Source: Microbotryum silenes-acaulis (lineage: Eukaryota > Basidiomycota > Microbotryomycetes > Microbotryales > Microbotryaceae). From it: a stretch of DNA of 64,000 nt. Both the position numbers and the translations under genes were made by a program. Under the pieces are notes generated by a model. The model had not been told where the DNA came from. It searched no databases and saw nothing but the letters and a program-made list of their open reading frames with translations. The stretch covers positions 620,001-684,000 of the forward strand of contig QPFY01000009.1 in the NCBI GenBank assembly GCA_003665825.1. The letters are read 5' to 3'. Numbering within the stretch: the stretch's first letter is position 1; each line of letters opens with the position of its first letter. Positions 25,977 to 37,522 of the stretch are shown one piece after another.

Positions 25977-28505
25977 ATGCAGGCCCCGACCGATGACCAT
26001 CCAGCACCACCGGCGACTACGTTCGTCGCTGAGCCCGCTTCAACGGCCGACTTTAGCCTGGATGAGAATGGAGCCGAACTGGGGATACCTCGAGGGGCGA
26101 CGTCGATGCCAGTACCTGCGGTAACGACGGCACGATCGGGGTCGAGGAGGGCCAGCTCCGGGTTGGCTGCGAGGTCGACGTCGACCGGCGCGAATGGCGA
26201 TGCGAACGAGCTACGACAGCGGCCGCTGAGGAGTATGACCGCTCCCAACTTGGGTCAGAGAGATTTACATCATCGACCTCAACCGAAAACACAACCGACC
26301 AAGCCACTGTTCACCAAGGAGTTGCTCGTCCCCAAGGTTAGCCACCTAGCCAGCCCGCTCTCGCATCTCGACTCAAATTGAAGCGCGCCTGCGCGTCATC
26401 GGGCAAGAGATGTCCCGTATAAAGCTCCGACCTCAGCTGATCAGCATCCTCGTCTGCGCTTGACTTGTGTTCCCAGGTTCCGGTTGGCAAACCTCCGGGA
26501 TGGAGAACGAGTGGAATGAACATCATCAAGTACTCCTGGCTCAACGTATTGCTCGTGTTCATTCCGGTGAGTCTGGCGCGCCCGTCGACTTTCGACTGAA
26601 ATGAACAATGAACTGATCAGCCCGGCGACTGGCCGAAGGAAATTCTCCGTAGGTCTCCTGGACCATGCACTTCTCGCACCAGGGCTCGACCATCACTTTT
26701 GTCATGTCGTTCTTGGCCATCATTCCCTTGGCCGCGATGCTTGGTTTTGCTACAGAAGAGCTTGCATTGAGGGTACGTCGTCGTCGCCACGGTTCAGGGA
26801 CTGTCGAATTTGCCCCTGACTCTGGCGAGCGCGATTCCTTTTCGCCACGCAGGTCGGTGACACGATCGGCGGTCTTATGAACTGTAAGCAAACTGCATGC
26901 CATGCAGAGAGGAGATTGTCCAGCTCTAACCGCACCTCCGTATCGGCGACGACTCTAACAACTGATTTGCTGACTCTTTTTCTAATTTTCTAATCAAAAA
27001 CAGGTACATTCGGCAATGCTGTCGGTGAGTACGACAAGCCATCGACAGTTCTTCCCATTCATCGACTGATGTTATAAGCACGCATTTCTAAACTTTTCAG
27101 AGTTGATCATTGCGATCCTCGCCCTGGTCAAGGGCGAGGTTCGGGTCGTTCAAGCCGCCATGATCGGCTCGGTGCTCTCCAACTCGCTTCTCGTGCTGGG
27201 CACTTGTCAATTCGTCGGAGGATTGAGGTTCCACGAGCAGCCGTACGCTATGAAGCAGGCCCAAGTCAATATCAATGCGCTCGGGTGAGCACCGCGGTCC
27301 GAGTGAAAATCCGGAAAGATTGAGTTGCTCATTGCCTCTGTCACTCGATATACAGACTGGCGATCAACGCGATCGTCATTCCGGTCGCTTTTCACGTCTT
27401 TCGCGACCTGGCAGGTGGTACTGGGACGAACCTCACGGTGCGTTCGCGAGGCGATCACGACGTTTTCGAGACGAGCTGCTGAGCCGAAAGCGTTTTCCGC
27501 CACCACGCACAGACTGCCGACACTGACGTGTTGCACATCAGCCACGGCATCGCGATCATATTGCTCTTTGTTTACCTCGGATACATGATGTTCCAGTTCT
27601 GGACCCACTCTGTGCGCGAAATTGAGCCATCCTTCCCACTGAGCGCGAGTTGCTGATCCCTATGCCTACGCTCACGTGACACAGTACCTCTACGCCCCCA
27701 CCGACCCAAGTTCGGCTCCCATCGACATGGCCTCCCCGACGATTCAGGACGGGCCGCAACCACCTGCCAACACGGCCGTTTTCCGTATGCCGTCGTGGGG
27801 CTCATCCTCGGATGGAGAGTCGTCGATCTCGTCCGTGTCGACCGAGGAAGACGAGCACGCCCCCAAATTGAGTCTTTACGGCGCTCTGGCTTTGCTGTTC
27901 ACCGTCACCATACTGGCTGGGTTCACCGCTGAATGGGTATGTCATCCTAGACGTGTATCGGATGGCAGCAATAGGCTGATGAAACCTTCGTTGCGCGTCC
28001 CATTGCAGCTCGTCGGAGCTATCGAAGGCCTCACCGCGACGGGAGCCGTCGGGGTCGAATTTGTCTCGTTGATCCTGCTTCCCCTCGTCGGTAACGCTGC
28101 CGAACACGTCACGGCCGTGACGGTCGCGGGAAAAGGCAAGCTCGATCTCGCCATGAGCGTCGCCGTCGGCTCGTCGTTGCAAATCCTTCTCCTCGTGATC
28201 CCCATCCTGATCCTACTCGGGTGGGCGATCGGTCAACCCTTGTCGCTCTACTTTGATCCGTTCGAGACATTGATCTTGTTCCTTGCGGTTGTTTCGGTCA
28301 ATTGGGCGATTGCGGATTCGAGAACAAAGTGAGTCGTCCCTGTCCCCGGTCCCTGTGCTCAGACCTGGGAATCGATTCTGACCTGGGCATTTTTTTTCAT
28401 TTCTCATTTTGCAGTTGGTTCGAAGGGCTTACGTTGATGTGTATCTATGTCATCATCGCCTTGGTCATCTTTTACTACGATGGTATCGACAACCTGAGCC
28501 GCTAA
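25977..28505 (+). CDS. VCX1: Vacuolar Ca2+/H+ exchanger (CAX family)
   Basis: Eleven exons: 25977-26336, 26477-26566, 26653-26772, 26853-26883, 27004-27024, 27101-27284, 27356-27437, 27513-27611, 27685-27936, 28009-28328 and 28415-28505 (549 residues). A membrane antiporter that loads Ca2+ into the vacuole using the proton gradient. The N-terminal 120 residues are soluble and Ser/Arg-rich, a likely regulatory tail. The two halves each carry the CAX signature: CTFGNAVELIIAILAL near residue 205 and LVGNAAEHVTAVTVA near residue 435. About eleven hydrophobic segments are visible, with a Ser/Glu/Asp-rich loop between the halves (SSDGESSISSVSTEEDE). The last exon ends shortly after a final TM segment. 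The ATG at 25977 is the first in frame that gives a plausible N-terminus; other upstream ATGs cannot be excluded. Confidence 0.9.
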
Positions 28506-28787
28506 AAGGCCAAATTTACCTACGCCATGATTTGTTGACGCTTATGTTCGTTGCTCACGCGCCAAATGGCCGTATGTACACCTATTATATGATCCTCCAA
28601 GTTGTGACTATTTTACACGCATTACTATTTTATCCCCATCGTTGTACTTGGAATGCAGTCGTCCCGTGACGCGATCGGCTCGGCAGGGGGGCCACTTGCC
28701 GCGCCCGAACCAAACCCGATGCCGAGACCGATTCGTCCGAATCGTCCGAATCGTTCGAATTGACTGTCACCTCCATATCGACGATCG
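28506..28787. promoter_or_regulatory. Upstream region of ATG101
   Basis: Short same-direction spacer between the exchanger stop and the ATG101 start. It contains a small tandem repeat of CCGAATCGT-type units near 28735-28760. An open frame crosses it but has no family signature. Confidence 0.35.
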
Positions 28788-30120
28788 ATGCCGTCGTCAT
28801 CTGCGGCTACGGCGGCTGCAGAACGCAAGACCGAGGTGTTTCAGGTATCCTTAGTGAGTCTGTATACCCTACCTTCCCCTCTGCAAGATGATCGTTAATC
28901 GTTCCTGACTCACTGACGACGCGTCGCACCACGTCCCTCTCGGATCTCCTCCGGACGACCACCACGGACCGCGCGATGGCGATGGCGTATGTATAGAGCG
29001 TCGAACGACAGTGGGCACGCGAAGTAGCAAAAGGTGGGCGACCACTGCGACTGTGAGCCCCTGCTCTGCTTTTCGAGCTAATACTCGGGAATCAACCCAC
29101 AGCTATCCTGGGCACGATCCTATTTCATCGGGTGTTGGGCAACCTCAAGCCGCGCTCGGTCGAGGTCTGTGGCGTCACGTTCGTACGTCATATAGCTTAT
29201 TCAATAAGACGGTAATGCTCGACGTTTGTACTGATTCCTGCGTTGCATCGACTAGCCGTCGGCGAGTGATCCGGAGATCGAGGCACTCGTCAATGCCCAC
29301 GTCGACACCTACACAAGGGCACTTTTGGAACGAGCGGGGAATACGCCTCCGAGACCAAGCAGGGTCAGTACACGTCAAATTGGAGACGGAATCGTCCCGC
29401 AAGCTCGGAAAGCTGACACCTTGGCTCACGCTAGATGGTCATCTGCTTCTACCGAACCCCGCAATCGCCTCGATCGTTCCGTTCCCCTTCTTCCCAAGCG
29501 ATCCCTCCGTCACCAGGGCATAGCGGTTCGAAATCGACATCTCCATCGAGGAACATCACAGCACCCGTCACGTCGGCCTTGGGATGGTTTTCGGCATCGG
29601 CGAAAGCCGCGTTGGTGGGAGGGACGATGGACGAACCCACAAACGAACAGGTCGATGATCTGCAGCAGTTCGGGACACCTTGGGAAGCTTGGATCGTCGA
29701 GATGGATGCGGTCGGGGATGGGAGAAGGGGGGTAGGAGAGGATCGTGAGTCATCTGATACGCAAATCGAAGCTGTCTCACTTGCTGAAAATGGTGGCCCT
29801 CCGACACCCAGGCCTGAGAAGTCAGCTGAACGATTTCCTCTTGAGGAGTCTGACGTTTGTCATGGACAAGACGGCGCATATCCCACCCATCACCTCGTCC
29901 GATACATTACCCCATGGGGTCTTGGTGAGTGGAAGACGTACTTTTGAACCGCTGAGGGGACATAGTCTGAAGTATACGTCCTTCCTCACAGATCGGCATC
30001 GATCCCCCTTCCGTACCGTTTACGATCCCTGCAGCGATCATGTCGAATCCGACGTGGCCTTGTCTGCATCGAGAACTGGTCGCTTCTCCAAGATCACCAG
30101 CCGCGAATCTGGGGCGATGA
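28788..30120 (+). CDS. ATG101: Autophagy initiation protein ATG101
   Basis: Seven exons: 28788-28853, 28997-29033, 29103-29182, 29256-29363, 29435-29744, 29812-29924 and 29992-30120 (280 residues). A HORMA-fold partner of ATG13 in the ATG1/ULK kinase complex. It is present in most fungi but absent from budding yeast. Seen: TEVFQVSLSVERQWAREVAK, assembled from exons 1-2, then AILGTILFHRVLGNLKP, matching the N-terminal core. Next comes MVICFYRTPQ, a Ser/Pro/Ala-rich insertion of about 60 residues, and WEAWIVEMD, equivalent to the WEVWTVKV strand of the animal protein. The end is helical (LNDFLLRSLTFVMDKTAHIPPI). The final exon's short tail is the least certain part. Confidence 0.82.
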
Positions 30121-30319
30121 AGGTTTTTCATCGTACGCACTCTCCACAACCTCCGTTTCTTTCCCTAGCATATTTTGTTGTAATTATTCTTCCTCTCAGC
30201 GCACGCTAAGCATTTCTCTTCGAGCTGATCCATCTCATGTCGAACCACAACTGTCGAGAGCTACATTCAATTTCATGCTCACAAGCTCGACCTTCCTACT
30301 CTGGATACTTTGCTACGGC

Positions 30320-31601
30320 TCAAAAGTTCTGCACGGTCTTGATCCCGCCACTCTTGACCGGTGCCTCGACCTCGGTATCCGCATCCGAGTACCTTCCCCC
30401 CACCTCCACCTTGGACCCGAACCCATCATCCTTGGGGAATGATTTTTGACCCGTAAAGGGCAACAAGCCCGCTGCGAGACGAGGACCCGAAACGAGTGAG
30501 GACCAATCGAGTTGGGAACCGCCGTGGGCTCGCGAGGTGATGAGGTGACGGTGGGCGACGTCGATGACGGGGATTGTCGCGTCGACGGAGGCGGCAAGAT
30601 GCCTCAGATGCTGTGGGGAAGAATGTAAATAGTGATTAGCCGTCGATGGTGGCAAGGCATCTGATGCACGGCCTTGTCCTCACATTGGCATCCTTGAGTC
30701 CTCCTTCGACGGTGAAGCCCGAATCGCCTTCGAACGAATTAGTTGCGATCTTGGTGCCGTACCCGATCCAACTCGGTGCGGGAATAAAGTCCTTGACGAA
30801 AGAAAGCAAGAGATCGCTTCCGACACCCGTCTTGTCGGCGAGGGTCATGGCCTCGGACAACAATTCGATCGACCCGAGGATGAGCATGTTGCCGGTCAAC
30901 TTGAACGCGGCGGCGCGCTCGACGTTGCTGCCGACGTCGACGGTTTTGCGCCCGACGGCGGGGACGAGGATCGGTTCGGCGATCTTTTTGGCCCAGTTTG
31001 GTCCCGACAGCACGATCACGAGTTTGGCTTCCTTGGCCATCGGGGGTGGGCCGAAGACGGGGCATTGGAGGTAGTAGGAGTGCGGGATCGCCGACGCGGC
31101 TCGTTCGAGTTCTCCGGCGGTGGTCGGGTACAAGGTCGAGGTTTCGACAAAGATCGTACCCTTGCTCTTGTCCTTTTTCTTGGCGCCTTCCAATAGTTGG
31201 GCGTAAACTTCCTGAGCGACACTGTCACTCTTGAGGGAAGTGATGACGATGTCGCAGGCCTCGGCCATGGCCATGGGGGACTCGGCGTGGGCGATCGAGT
31301 TGGACACCGGGGGCAGCTTGGAGCTGGTGCGATTCCACAGGGACAGAGCGGGGTAGTCGTTGGTCGAGAGCCAGCGTGCCAAGTTGTGGGCCATGTGCGA
31401 ACCCATGTTGCCCTGCGAGCATAGGGATCAGTCGGGTGGGTGAGCCCACGATCAGACTGATGAGACGGTTTCCCCACTTGGGGGCGAAGAGCAGAGGCTG
31501 CGACTGACCACTCCGATGAAGCCGACCTTGAGTTGATCACGGGGGGAGATCTCGCATGTTTCCTTGACTTGGGGTGTATCTGACGAGGATGAGCTGGCCA
31601 T
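30320..31601 (-). CDS. 3-hydroxyisobutyrate dehydrogenase-like (beta-hydroxyacid dehydrogenase)
   Basis: Three exons: 31509-31601, 30684-31412 and 30320-30610 (370 residues). Family enzymes oxidise beta-hydroxyacids with NAD(P); 3-hydroxyisobutyrate belongs to valine breakdown. Seen: the Rossmann start KVGFIGVGNMGSHMAHNLAR (GxGxMG), WNRTSSKLP, CDIVITSLKSD, GTIFVETSTLYP, PVFGPPPMA and the catalytic helix FKLTGNMLILGSIELLSEA with the conserved Lys. The N-terminus (MASSSSSDTPQVKE) is not a clear mitochondrial leader. The substrate-binding SDGT-type motif of true HIBADH is not evident; the equivalent here is QCPVFGPP. A GLYR1-like or other beta-hydroxyacid substrate is therefore possible. The family is firm; the substrate is open. 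Confidence 0.8.
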
Positions 31602-32029
31602 GCTGGGTGGCAGTGTGGGGTACAGGGGTGCAGGGGTCCTGGGTGGAGATGGGGCGTTGCTCAAGCGCTTGATCGATCGATGACGTTGACCGGGCTGGCA
31701 AGTCGCTGAAGGGCGCGGGGTGGACGAGGGGCGATAAGGGTCGTGCACTGGAAAACCGTTTGGCGCTACCAGAAATTGATTTGATCGCCGGGTTGCTGTT
31801 GTGTACTTCAGCGAGGTGTATGTGTGGGAGTGAAAGAGAGGCGCACCGGCGAGCGCATTACCTTTTCGAATTTACCCTTTCAACCGACTTTGAGACCACT
31901 TTCCTACTGTAATCGAGAATTTCTCTGGGCTCCCCCACCCGCACCTCACATCGCCCAGAGCTCCGCTTGCACCCAGTTGACTACTTCCAGCTCGCACGAA
32001 TACACACACTCCTCGAGAGAGGCAGCAGG
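31602..32029. promoter_or_regulatory. Divergent promoter region
   Basis: About 430 bp between the beta-hydroxyacid dehydrogenase (-) and prefoldin 6 (+) start codons. No discrete element was recognised. Confidence 0.4.
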
Positions 32030-32718
32030 ATGGCATCTCTCGAAGCGCAATACCAAGCCGGCACAGCCGAATACTCGAAATTACAAGCCGGTCAGTCGAC
32101 CACCTCCACAAGAACACGCTCTCAATCGCGCAGCTCGTCGCGTACGATCCTCCCAACCTTCCCCTCGTTCGACTGGCTGATCAAGTGCTTGAGCATCCAT
32201 TCCAGACTACTCCAAAGCGGTCGCCCATCGTCAAAGGCTGGACGCTCAACAATCCGAATCCCAAGCCGTACAAAAGGTGTGCGATCAAACCCACGAGCTC
32301 ACCTCTCGCTTCGACTGAACCCTTTCCATCTCAAACCCCAGGAATTCGCGACTCTGACACCGGACAACTCGGTCTACAAGCTCGTCGGCCCCGTCTTGCT
32401 CAAACAGGACCCGACAGAGGCCAAGGCCAACGTCGAAAAGAGGTTGCAGTTCATCAATTCCGAGATGTACGTTCGCGGGATCAATCTCTTCGGCCTAGAT
32501 CGATTGCCCGGTCTGATCGTTCGCATCGTTTGGTCATCAACTCAAACAGTGAACGCGTTGAAGGGAATCTGAAGGAGCTGGACGCCAACTTGGACAAGAA
32601 GAAGATGGATCTCGTGCACATCCAGACGCAGCTCAAACAGAAGCAAGAAACTCAGCAGCAGTTGCTCACTGGCGGCGGAGCCGAAGTCAAGAGCAAATCA
32701 TCAGCAGTGGCTGTATAG
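32030..32718 (+). CDS. YKE2: Prefoldin subunit 6 (beta type)
   Basis: Four exons: 32030-32090, 32206-32276, 32342-32466 and 32550-32718 (141 residues). Prefoldin is a hexameric cytosolic chaperone that hands nascent actin and tubulin to the CCT chaperonin. Seen: an N-terminal helix (MASLEAQYQAGTAEYSK ... HRQRLDAQQSE), the beta-hairpin block YKLVGPVLLKQDPTEAKANV, which is diagnostic for subunit 6, and a C-terminal coiled coil ending in Gln/Lys-rich sequence. Length and single hairpin mark it as a beta-class subunit. A CCT subunit gene lies about 24 kb away in the same window, but there is no sign of an operon-like relation. Confidence 0.92.
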
Positions 32719-32885
32719 ACGGGATCAAAGAACGCAGCTTTATTGTACCAGCAGTGTAATCCTATCGCATTGACTCGTTATATGCCGAATACTCGGTGCA
32801 GTTCCGGAGAGGGTCTCGCAGCCCTCGGACGAGCATCCTCGCGAGGTGACCAGATGCTACACAGTACTTCCATTACACACTTGAG

Positions 32886-34493
32886 CTACAACTTGGCCTT
32901 TCTCTTCTCCTCCTTCTCCCTCAACCACCTCATCCTCTTGACCGCCGCCGCCCCCGCGCGACTCGCATTCGTTCTCCCCAACTCCGCACTGACCCATTCC
33001 CCCACCTCCGCAATCTCGACGAATTTTTTGGCCCTTTCACTTCCAAGATCCAGCAGATCTTCAGGAGCGGAGGAGGAAAGAGGGGAGGGTAAGAGTGAGG
33101 TTGATATTCCCGAGGTTTCGAGGGCGTATATTACGTCTTCAGTCGCGACGTTGCCTGTCGCACCGGGCGAATAGGGGCAACCTCCTAGACCGCCGATCGA
33201 GGTGTCGAAGGACGAAATGCCGAGCTGGGAGATGGAAGACAAGGTACATCAGTCATGTTCCTCTTTCAATGGAAATGTTGTTTGATTCAAGCAAGCAGCA
33301 CGATGTGCTCCTGAGCCTACGCGAGCTTGGGATCCACTGGCGAAACTTACCTCGACACATTTCAGCACGTTCGCGACGGCCGTTCCATATGTGTCATGAC
33401 AATGCGCCTATCGGGGGAGCAGTAACCCATTCAACGAGAAAGCGATGGTCAGAGGTCTGCATCGACAATCTAGACGACGGACTCTGATGCACTCACCGCC
33501 AACTTGTCGACATCGACCCCTTTCGTCCGACACAGCTCGATCAACTCCTCCCACCCTTTGGGCGTCCCGACCCCAATCGTATCCCCCAAACTGACTTCAT
33601 AAGCTCCCATATCCAACAAACTTTTACTCAAATCCGCGACTTTGGTCTTGTCGACTCGACCGTCAAAAGGGCAACCTAGGACGGTCGAAATGTATGCTCG
33701 GACTTTGAGCCCTTTGGTTTTGGCTTGTTCGATCAACGGTGGGAGAGAATCGAGGGAGGCTTGAACGGTCGTGTTGAGGTTCGCTTTGGAGAAACCTTCG
33801 GAGGCGGCGATGAAGAGGGCGATTTCATTGGAGAGGCGGACGGATGAACGGGGTTGGGCTTCGAGAAGGGAGAGGAAGGTCGAGAGGCCTTTGGCGTTCG
33901 GGATGAGGACGGGCAGCGAGAGCGAATCGCCGTAGTGTTCGCGCAAAGCATCGAGCGCAGGTGAGGTCATGACTTGGCTCGTAGAAGCCATTTGGGGCAC
34001 CTTGGGGGATGAAATCACCCCGAATCAGCAGACGTAGAGGAGCTGGTGAGAACTCGAGCTCACCCATTTAGGAGCGACGAAGGAGCCCGCTTCGATCGTC
34101 CTTAGTCCCACATTGGCCAATTTGGTGATGAGCGATGTCTTGAGATCGGCTGTCAGCACGGCCTTTTCGTTCTGCAGCCCATCCCGAGGGCCAACTTCGA
34201 TGAGCTAGCGGCGGTGGATCGCACGACGACACAAAGGTGGGGCCCAGAACGGTCACCCACGCAAAGACGATGTAGAAGGGGGTGCAGCAAGTCAGAACCG
34301 CTCATCTCAAGTGAAATATGCTGGAAGGAGTACGGTAGCAAGTGCGCACCTTTACGGTCCTCTGGGCCTGCGAGCTCGAGCTGGTGGAGAAGAATGCCGT
34401 CACTGCTTGCCGACCGCCGGCTCCGACTGACAACCGAACGGAGGTAGTGCAGCTGGTCCTTGGCAGATACGATACTAGTGATGTTAGATACAT
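32886..34493 (-). CDS. Hydroxymethylglutaryl-CoA lyase, mitochondrial
   Basis: Five exons: 34350-34493, 34064-34204, 33497-34000, 33351-33407 and 32886-33224 (394 residues). Splits HMG-CoA into acetoacetate and acetyl-CoA, the last step of leucine degradation. Seen: a Ser/Thr/Arg-rich leader of about 45 residues, [50 protein letters not shown], the metal-binding [13 protein letters not shown], and the active-site loop [17 protein letters not shown] with the catalytic Cys. The C-terminal 60 residues, after the normal end of the fold, are Arg/Lys/Glu-rich and finish KRKAKL. That is unlike the CKL end of animal enzymes but resembles a peroxisomal SKL-type tail only weakly. The leader argues for mitochondria. 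The MCC beta gene of the same pathway lies about 12 kb away. Confidence 0.92.
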
Positions 34494-35044
34494 GTTGCGA
34501 TAAATACTGTGCCCCTCGAGCGGTCGGTGAGTGACTCGTGTGGATCCGCTGTGCAGTCTTGAGCGCTTGAGCAGCGCGATGAGGAGAAGCCGAAGCCGAC
34601 GGCAAGCCGGAGCTCGACTCGCCGGCGCCGTTGCGAAGCACGTGACTTGCCAAGCCAGCGGACTTCACCCAAGTTACGCGGGCCACGGTCGCACGCCGAG
34701 CGTTGGCAGCATCTCGTACCGACTCATGTGCCAACTCGGTTCAATGTGCAGATTTATCCGGAGATCGTCTCCTGTCTTGGATTGACTCCGAATTGTTCCA
34801 CGCGAAAATACTGTCGCATTATGCCGTCCCGAGCTCGAGTTCGGCACCGCAAGCTCACTTTCCCGATCCAGCGCGCAACGGCCCCCACAAAGACACAGCT
34901 CGTGGCCTCGTCGGCTCGGTCTTTACACCGCCTATAGCCTTGGCGCGACTTGGTCGGGGATTACGCAGCTGATCATCGTAGTGGACCCTTCTTTCTCTTC
35001 TAGAATCACTCCATAACCTCCTCGCCTCGGACTAATCTCGCGCT
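34494..35044. promoter_or_regulatory. Divergent promoter region
   Basis: Spacer between HMG-CoA lyase (-) and the AhpD-like gene (+). Long open frames on the minus strand extend upstream of the lyase start but have no ATG that would give a better leader. Confidence 0.4.
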
Positions 35045-36028
35045 ATGCGCTACGTCACCCCTTTGGACGCTTCCTCGCTCGCCTCGTCGTTTCTGCCCGA
35101 GCTGCTCACCCAAGCTCGCCGGCGGATCCCGACCTTGCAACGTTCCTCGCCGGCCTTCTTCCTCGTCCCTCTCCTCGTATCAACGACCCTAGGACATGCC
35201 CACCAATGGGTCCCACACATCTACGCCTTCGCGACCTCTGAACTTCCCTCCCCGCCCTCCGCCGTCGCAGCTAGCCCTCCGCTGCCCAAGGACGAAACGA
35301 ACCCTCATCGTCTCGTCGTCCGCTACATGAAAGAAGCGCTGACCAAATCATCGTGCGTCATCGGTGCACCAAGAGCGATCGAGGCTTTGCTCGAATTGGA
35401 TAAAGTCGTCCCCGTCGAAGCCAAGGATGATTCGTTCGTCAGGGACGAGTTGGACCGCTCAAGGTCGAATCAGGAGAGGGCCGAGATTGGGATGAAGGGG
35501 ATCAGCACCGTGTACCAGAAGGATATTGTTGGCATCTTCAACATGATGGATCCGTATCTGAAAGACATTCGTGAGTTGTTCCCCGCGTGACTAATTAAGA
35601 AGTCGTCCTTCCTTCGAAACTGATCGAGCATTCCGAGTTGCGCAGGTTGGTTCGCCCAGAACATCACCTATAGTACCTACCTGGTCCCTCACGCGGACAA
35701 GACACCGGGAACCTCGCCAGATCCTTTCGATCAGGACTCGACGTTGCTGAGCATCTTGACCTTATCGACGATCGTACCGCAACGAACACCGAGGGAAATC
35801 TTGTGGCATCTCCGTGAGTCGGCTTTAAGTTCTGCTCGGTTGAAGGCGCTCGTTTACTGAGAAACCAAGGTTTTCGCAGGTGGCGCGATCCGACGTGGGA
35901 TCCCTCGCGAGCAAGTGCGATCATTGCACGAAGAGATCGAGGTCGTCTGTCGCGCGTGTGGAGTGGACAATGTCCGAGAAGGGATCTCGACCGTCGATGA
36001 CGTGGACAAGCAGGCCGAGGAACCCTGA
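35045..36028 (+). CDS. AhpD/carboxymuconolactone-decarboxylase-like protein
   Basis: Three exons: 35045-35570, 35646-35813 and 35880-36028 (280 residues). An all-helical protein that resembles the fungal carboxymuconolactone decarboxylase/AhpD-like group. The best marks are LVVRYMKEALTKSSCVIGAPRAI in the first exon, IFNMMDPYLKDIRWFAQNITY across the first junction, and REILWHLRGAIRRGIPREQV across the second. The redox CxxC of true AhpD is not present; a single Cys stands at the equivalent SSC. Peroxidase activity is therefore unlikely or uses another mechanism. The substrate is unknown. The first 60 residues contain an Arg-rich stretch that may be a targeting sequence. Family call moderate, function not assigned. 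Confidence 0.6.
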
Positions 36029-36176
36029 AACGTTGAAATCAAAACTTCTATAGTTGCATGTGCCAAAAGGAGTACCAAGCACAACTAATAGTAAATTACT
36101 ACTTCCAGAATGGTGTCACGAAACTGACAAAGAGATACAAGCTCAGAGAGAGCGGGAACTGACCACCACGGCATTC

Positions 36177-37522
36177 TCATCGGGATAAAGAGCTCTTGCC
36201 TTGTTCCAAATCGTAAGCTCCCCCACCATTCTTGGCCGCTTTCTTCATTCTCTTCTCCTCCTTGACTTTCTTGGAGTGGTCTTGCAGCTGGTACAACTCC
36301 TGGATGTTGAAGACGAGGTAGAGCAAGGTCACGATCCACTCGGGCGTTGAAAGGAGGACGTAGAACAGCACTTTGGTGCGAGTAGACAAGGGGTCGCCGG
36401 GGTTGAAGTAGATGTAGAGCTTAAAGATGGCGTTCAAGGCCTGAAGGGAAAGATAAAGGGTAATTTGAGTTATTGAGTTCCGCGTGGCGAGGAGACACAG
36501 GGAACAGGGGTCAACGCAAAAACTCACGAGCAGGGCCGCGCAAACGATCAGGTGCAGAGTCGCGGTCATGGGGAGGGATTGTTGTGCTTGTGCGATCAAA
36601 GAGACGGCGATGGTGAGAACGACAACGGCAAGACAGATGATGACGTTCGCGTTGCTGCGGGCGAGAGAAAGATGAGGGACACATCGGATGAGCAAACGAG
36701 ATCGAGCGGGAGATGAGAGAGGGGAATAGGAGGCGTGGTAGGTGACTCACCGCTCGGCTTTGTACGACGAGAGACTCCCCGTTCCTTCCTCCACACCACT
36801 GACGGAAGAACCGGCCTTTCGGACGTGGAGTAGAATGAAAGCGCATTAGATATCACCATATCATGCGAAAAGCAAAGGCGCAAGGGGAACTCACGACAAT
36901 GCCGAGAATCAGGGCGATGAGGAGCGCCAACTTGAGCAAGCGCACCGCACGGTCCATCAAGTCTTTGTTGTAGATTGAAGGTTCACGGTAGCGTGTGACG
37001 TGCGCTTCGAGCATACTGAGCAGAGGTTCGCACAGGAGGATGAATCCCGTCAAAAGGAGGATCTATGACAAGCGAGGGAATGTGGTCAAAATTAGCATTC
37101 GTCCTGACCCTGACTCGACTGGCGCCAAAGGGTACCGCTCGAGCTCGGAATTGACAGCGAGCGAGGGACTTGCAAGTTCAGCGATGAAAAGACCGATCGC
37201 GTAGTCACCATCCGCGATGACGGCTCGGATGCAATAGGTAGCGATACGGGCGACGATGAAGATGGCCGGTCGGATTAAGGTCGTCGTGCGCGATGACGGC
37301 CGCAAGAATCGATAGATCGCCAACGGAGCCAGGAACGCGAAAGCGATGGCGAAGATGATGGAACTTCAGAATGCGGGTACGCAAATACGATTCATCAGGT
37401 CTCTGTAGTCTTGTCGGAAGTATGATGCAACACTTGGGGTCAGATCCTACTCACCTTGGGAGATCTTGGGATTTCGTTGGAATACCCCCCACAAGAGCGA
37501 TTCCGATTGGAGCCGAAGGCAT
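36177..37522 (-). CDS. Predicted seven-transmembrane protein
   Basis: Six exons: 37455-37522, 37174-37363, 36895-37062, 36751-36815, 36528-36654 and 36177-36440 (293 residues). Seven hydrophobic segments can be counted: IIFAIAFAFLAPLAI; RPAIFIVARIATYCIR; ILLLTGFILLC; LLKLALLIALILGIV; NVIICLAVVVLTIAV; HLIVCAALLALNAIF; and VLFYVLLSTPEWIVTLLYLV. A Ser/Gly/Glu-rich extramembrane loop (GSSVSGVEEGTGSLSS) lies between segments 4 and 5. The C-terminus is cytosol-like and charged. The layout resembles RTA1/DUF7702-type fungal membrane proteins, but I see no decisive signature. The intron 37063-37173 has a GC donor (GCAAGT). No function is assigned. Confidence 0.7.
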
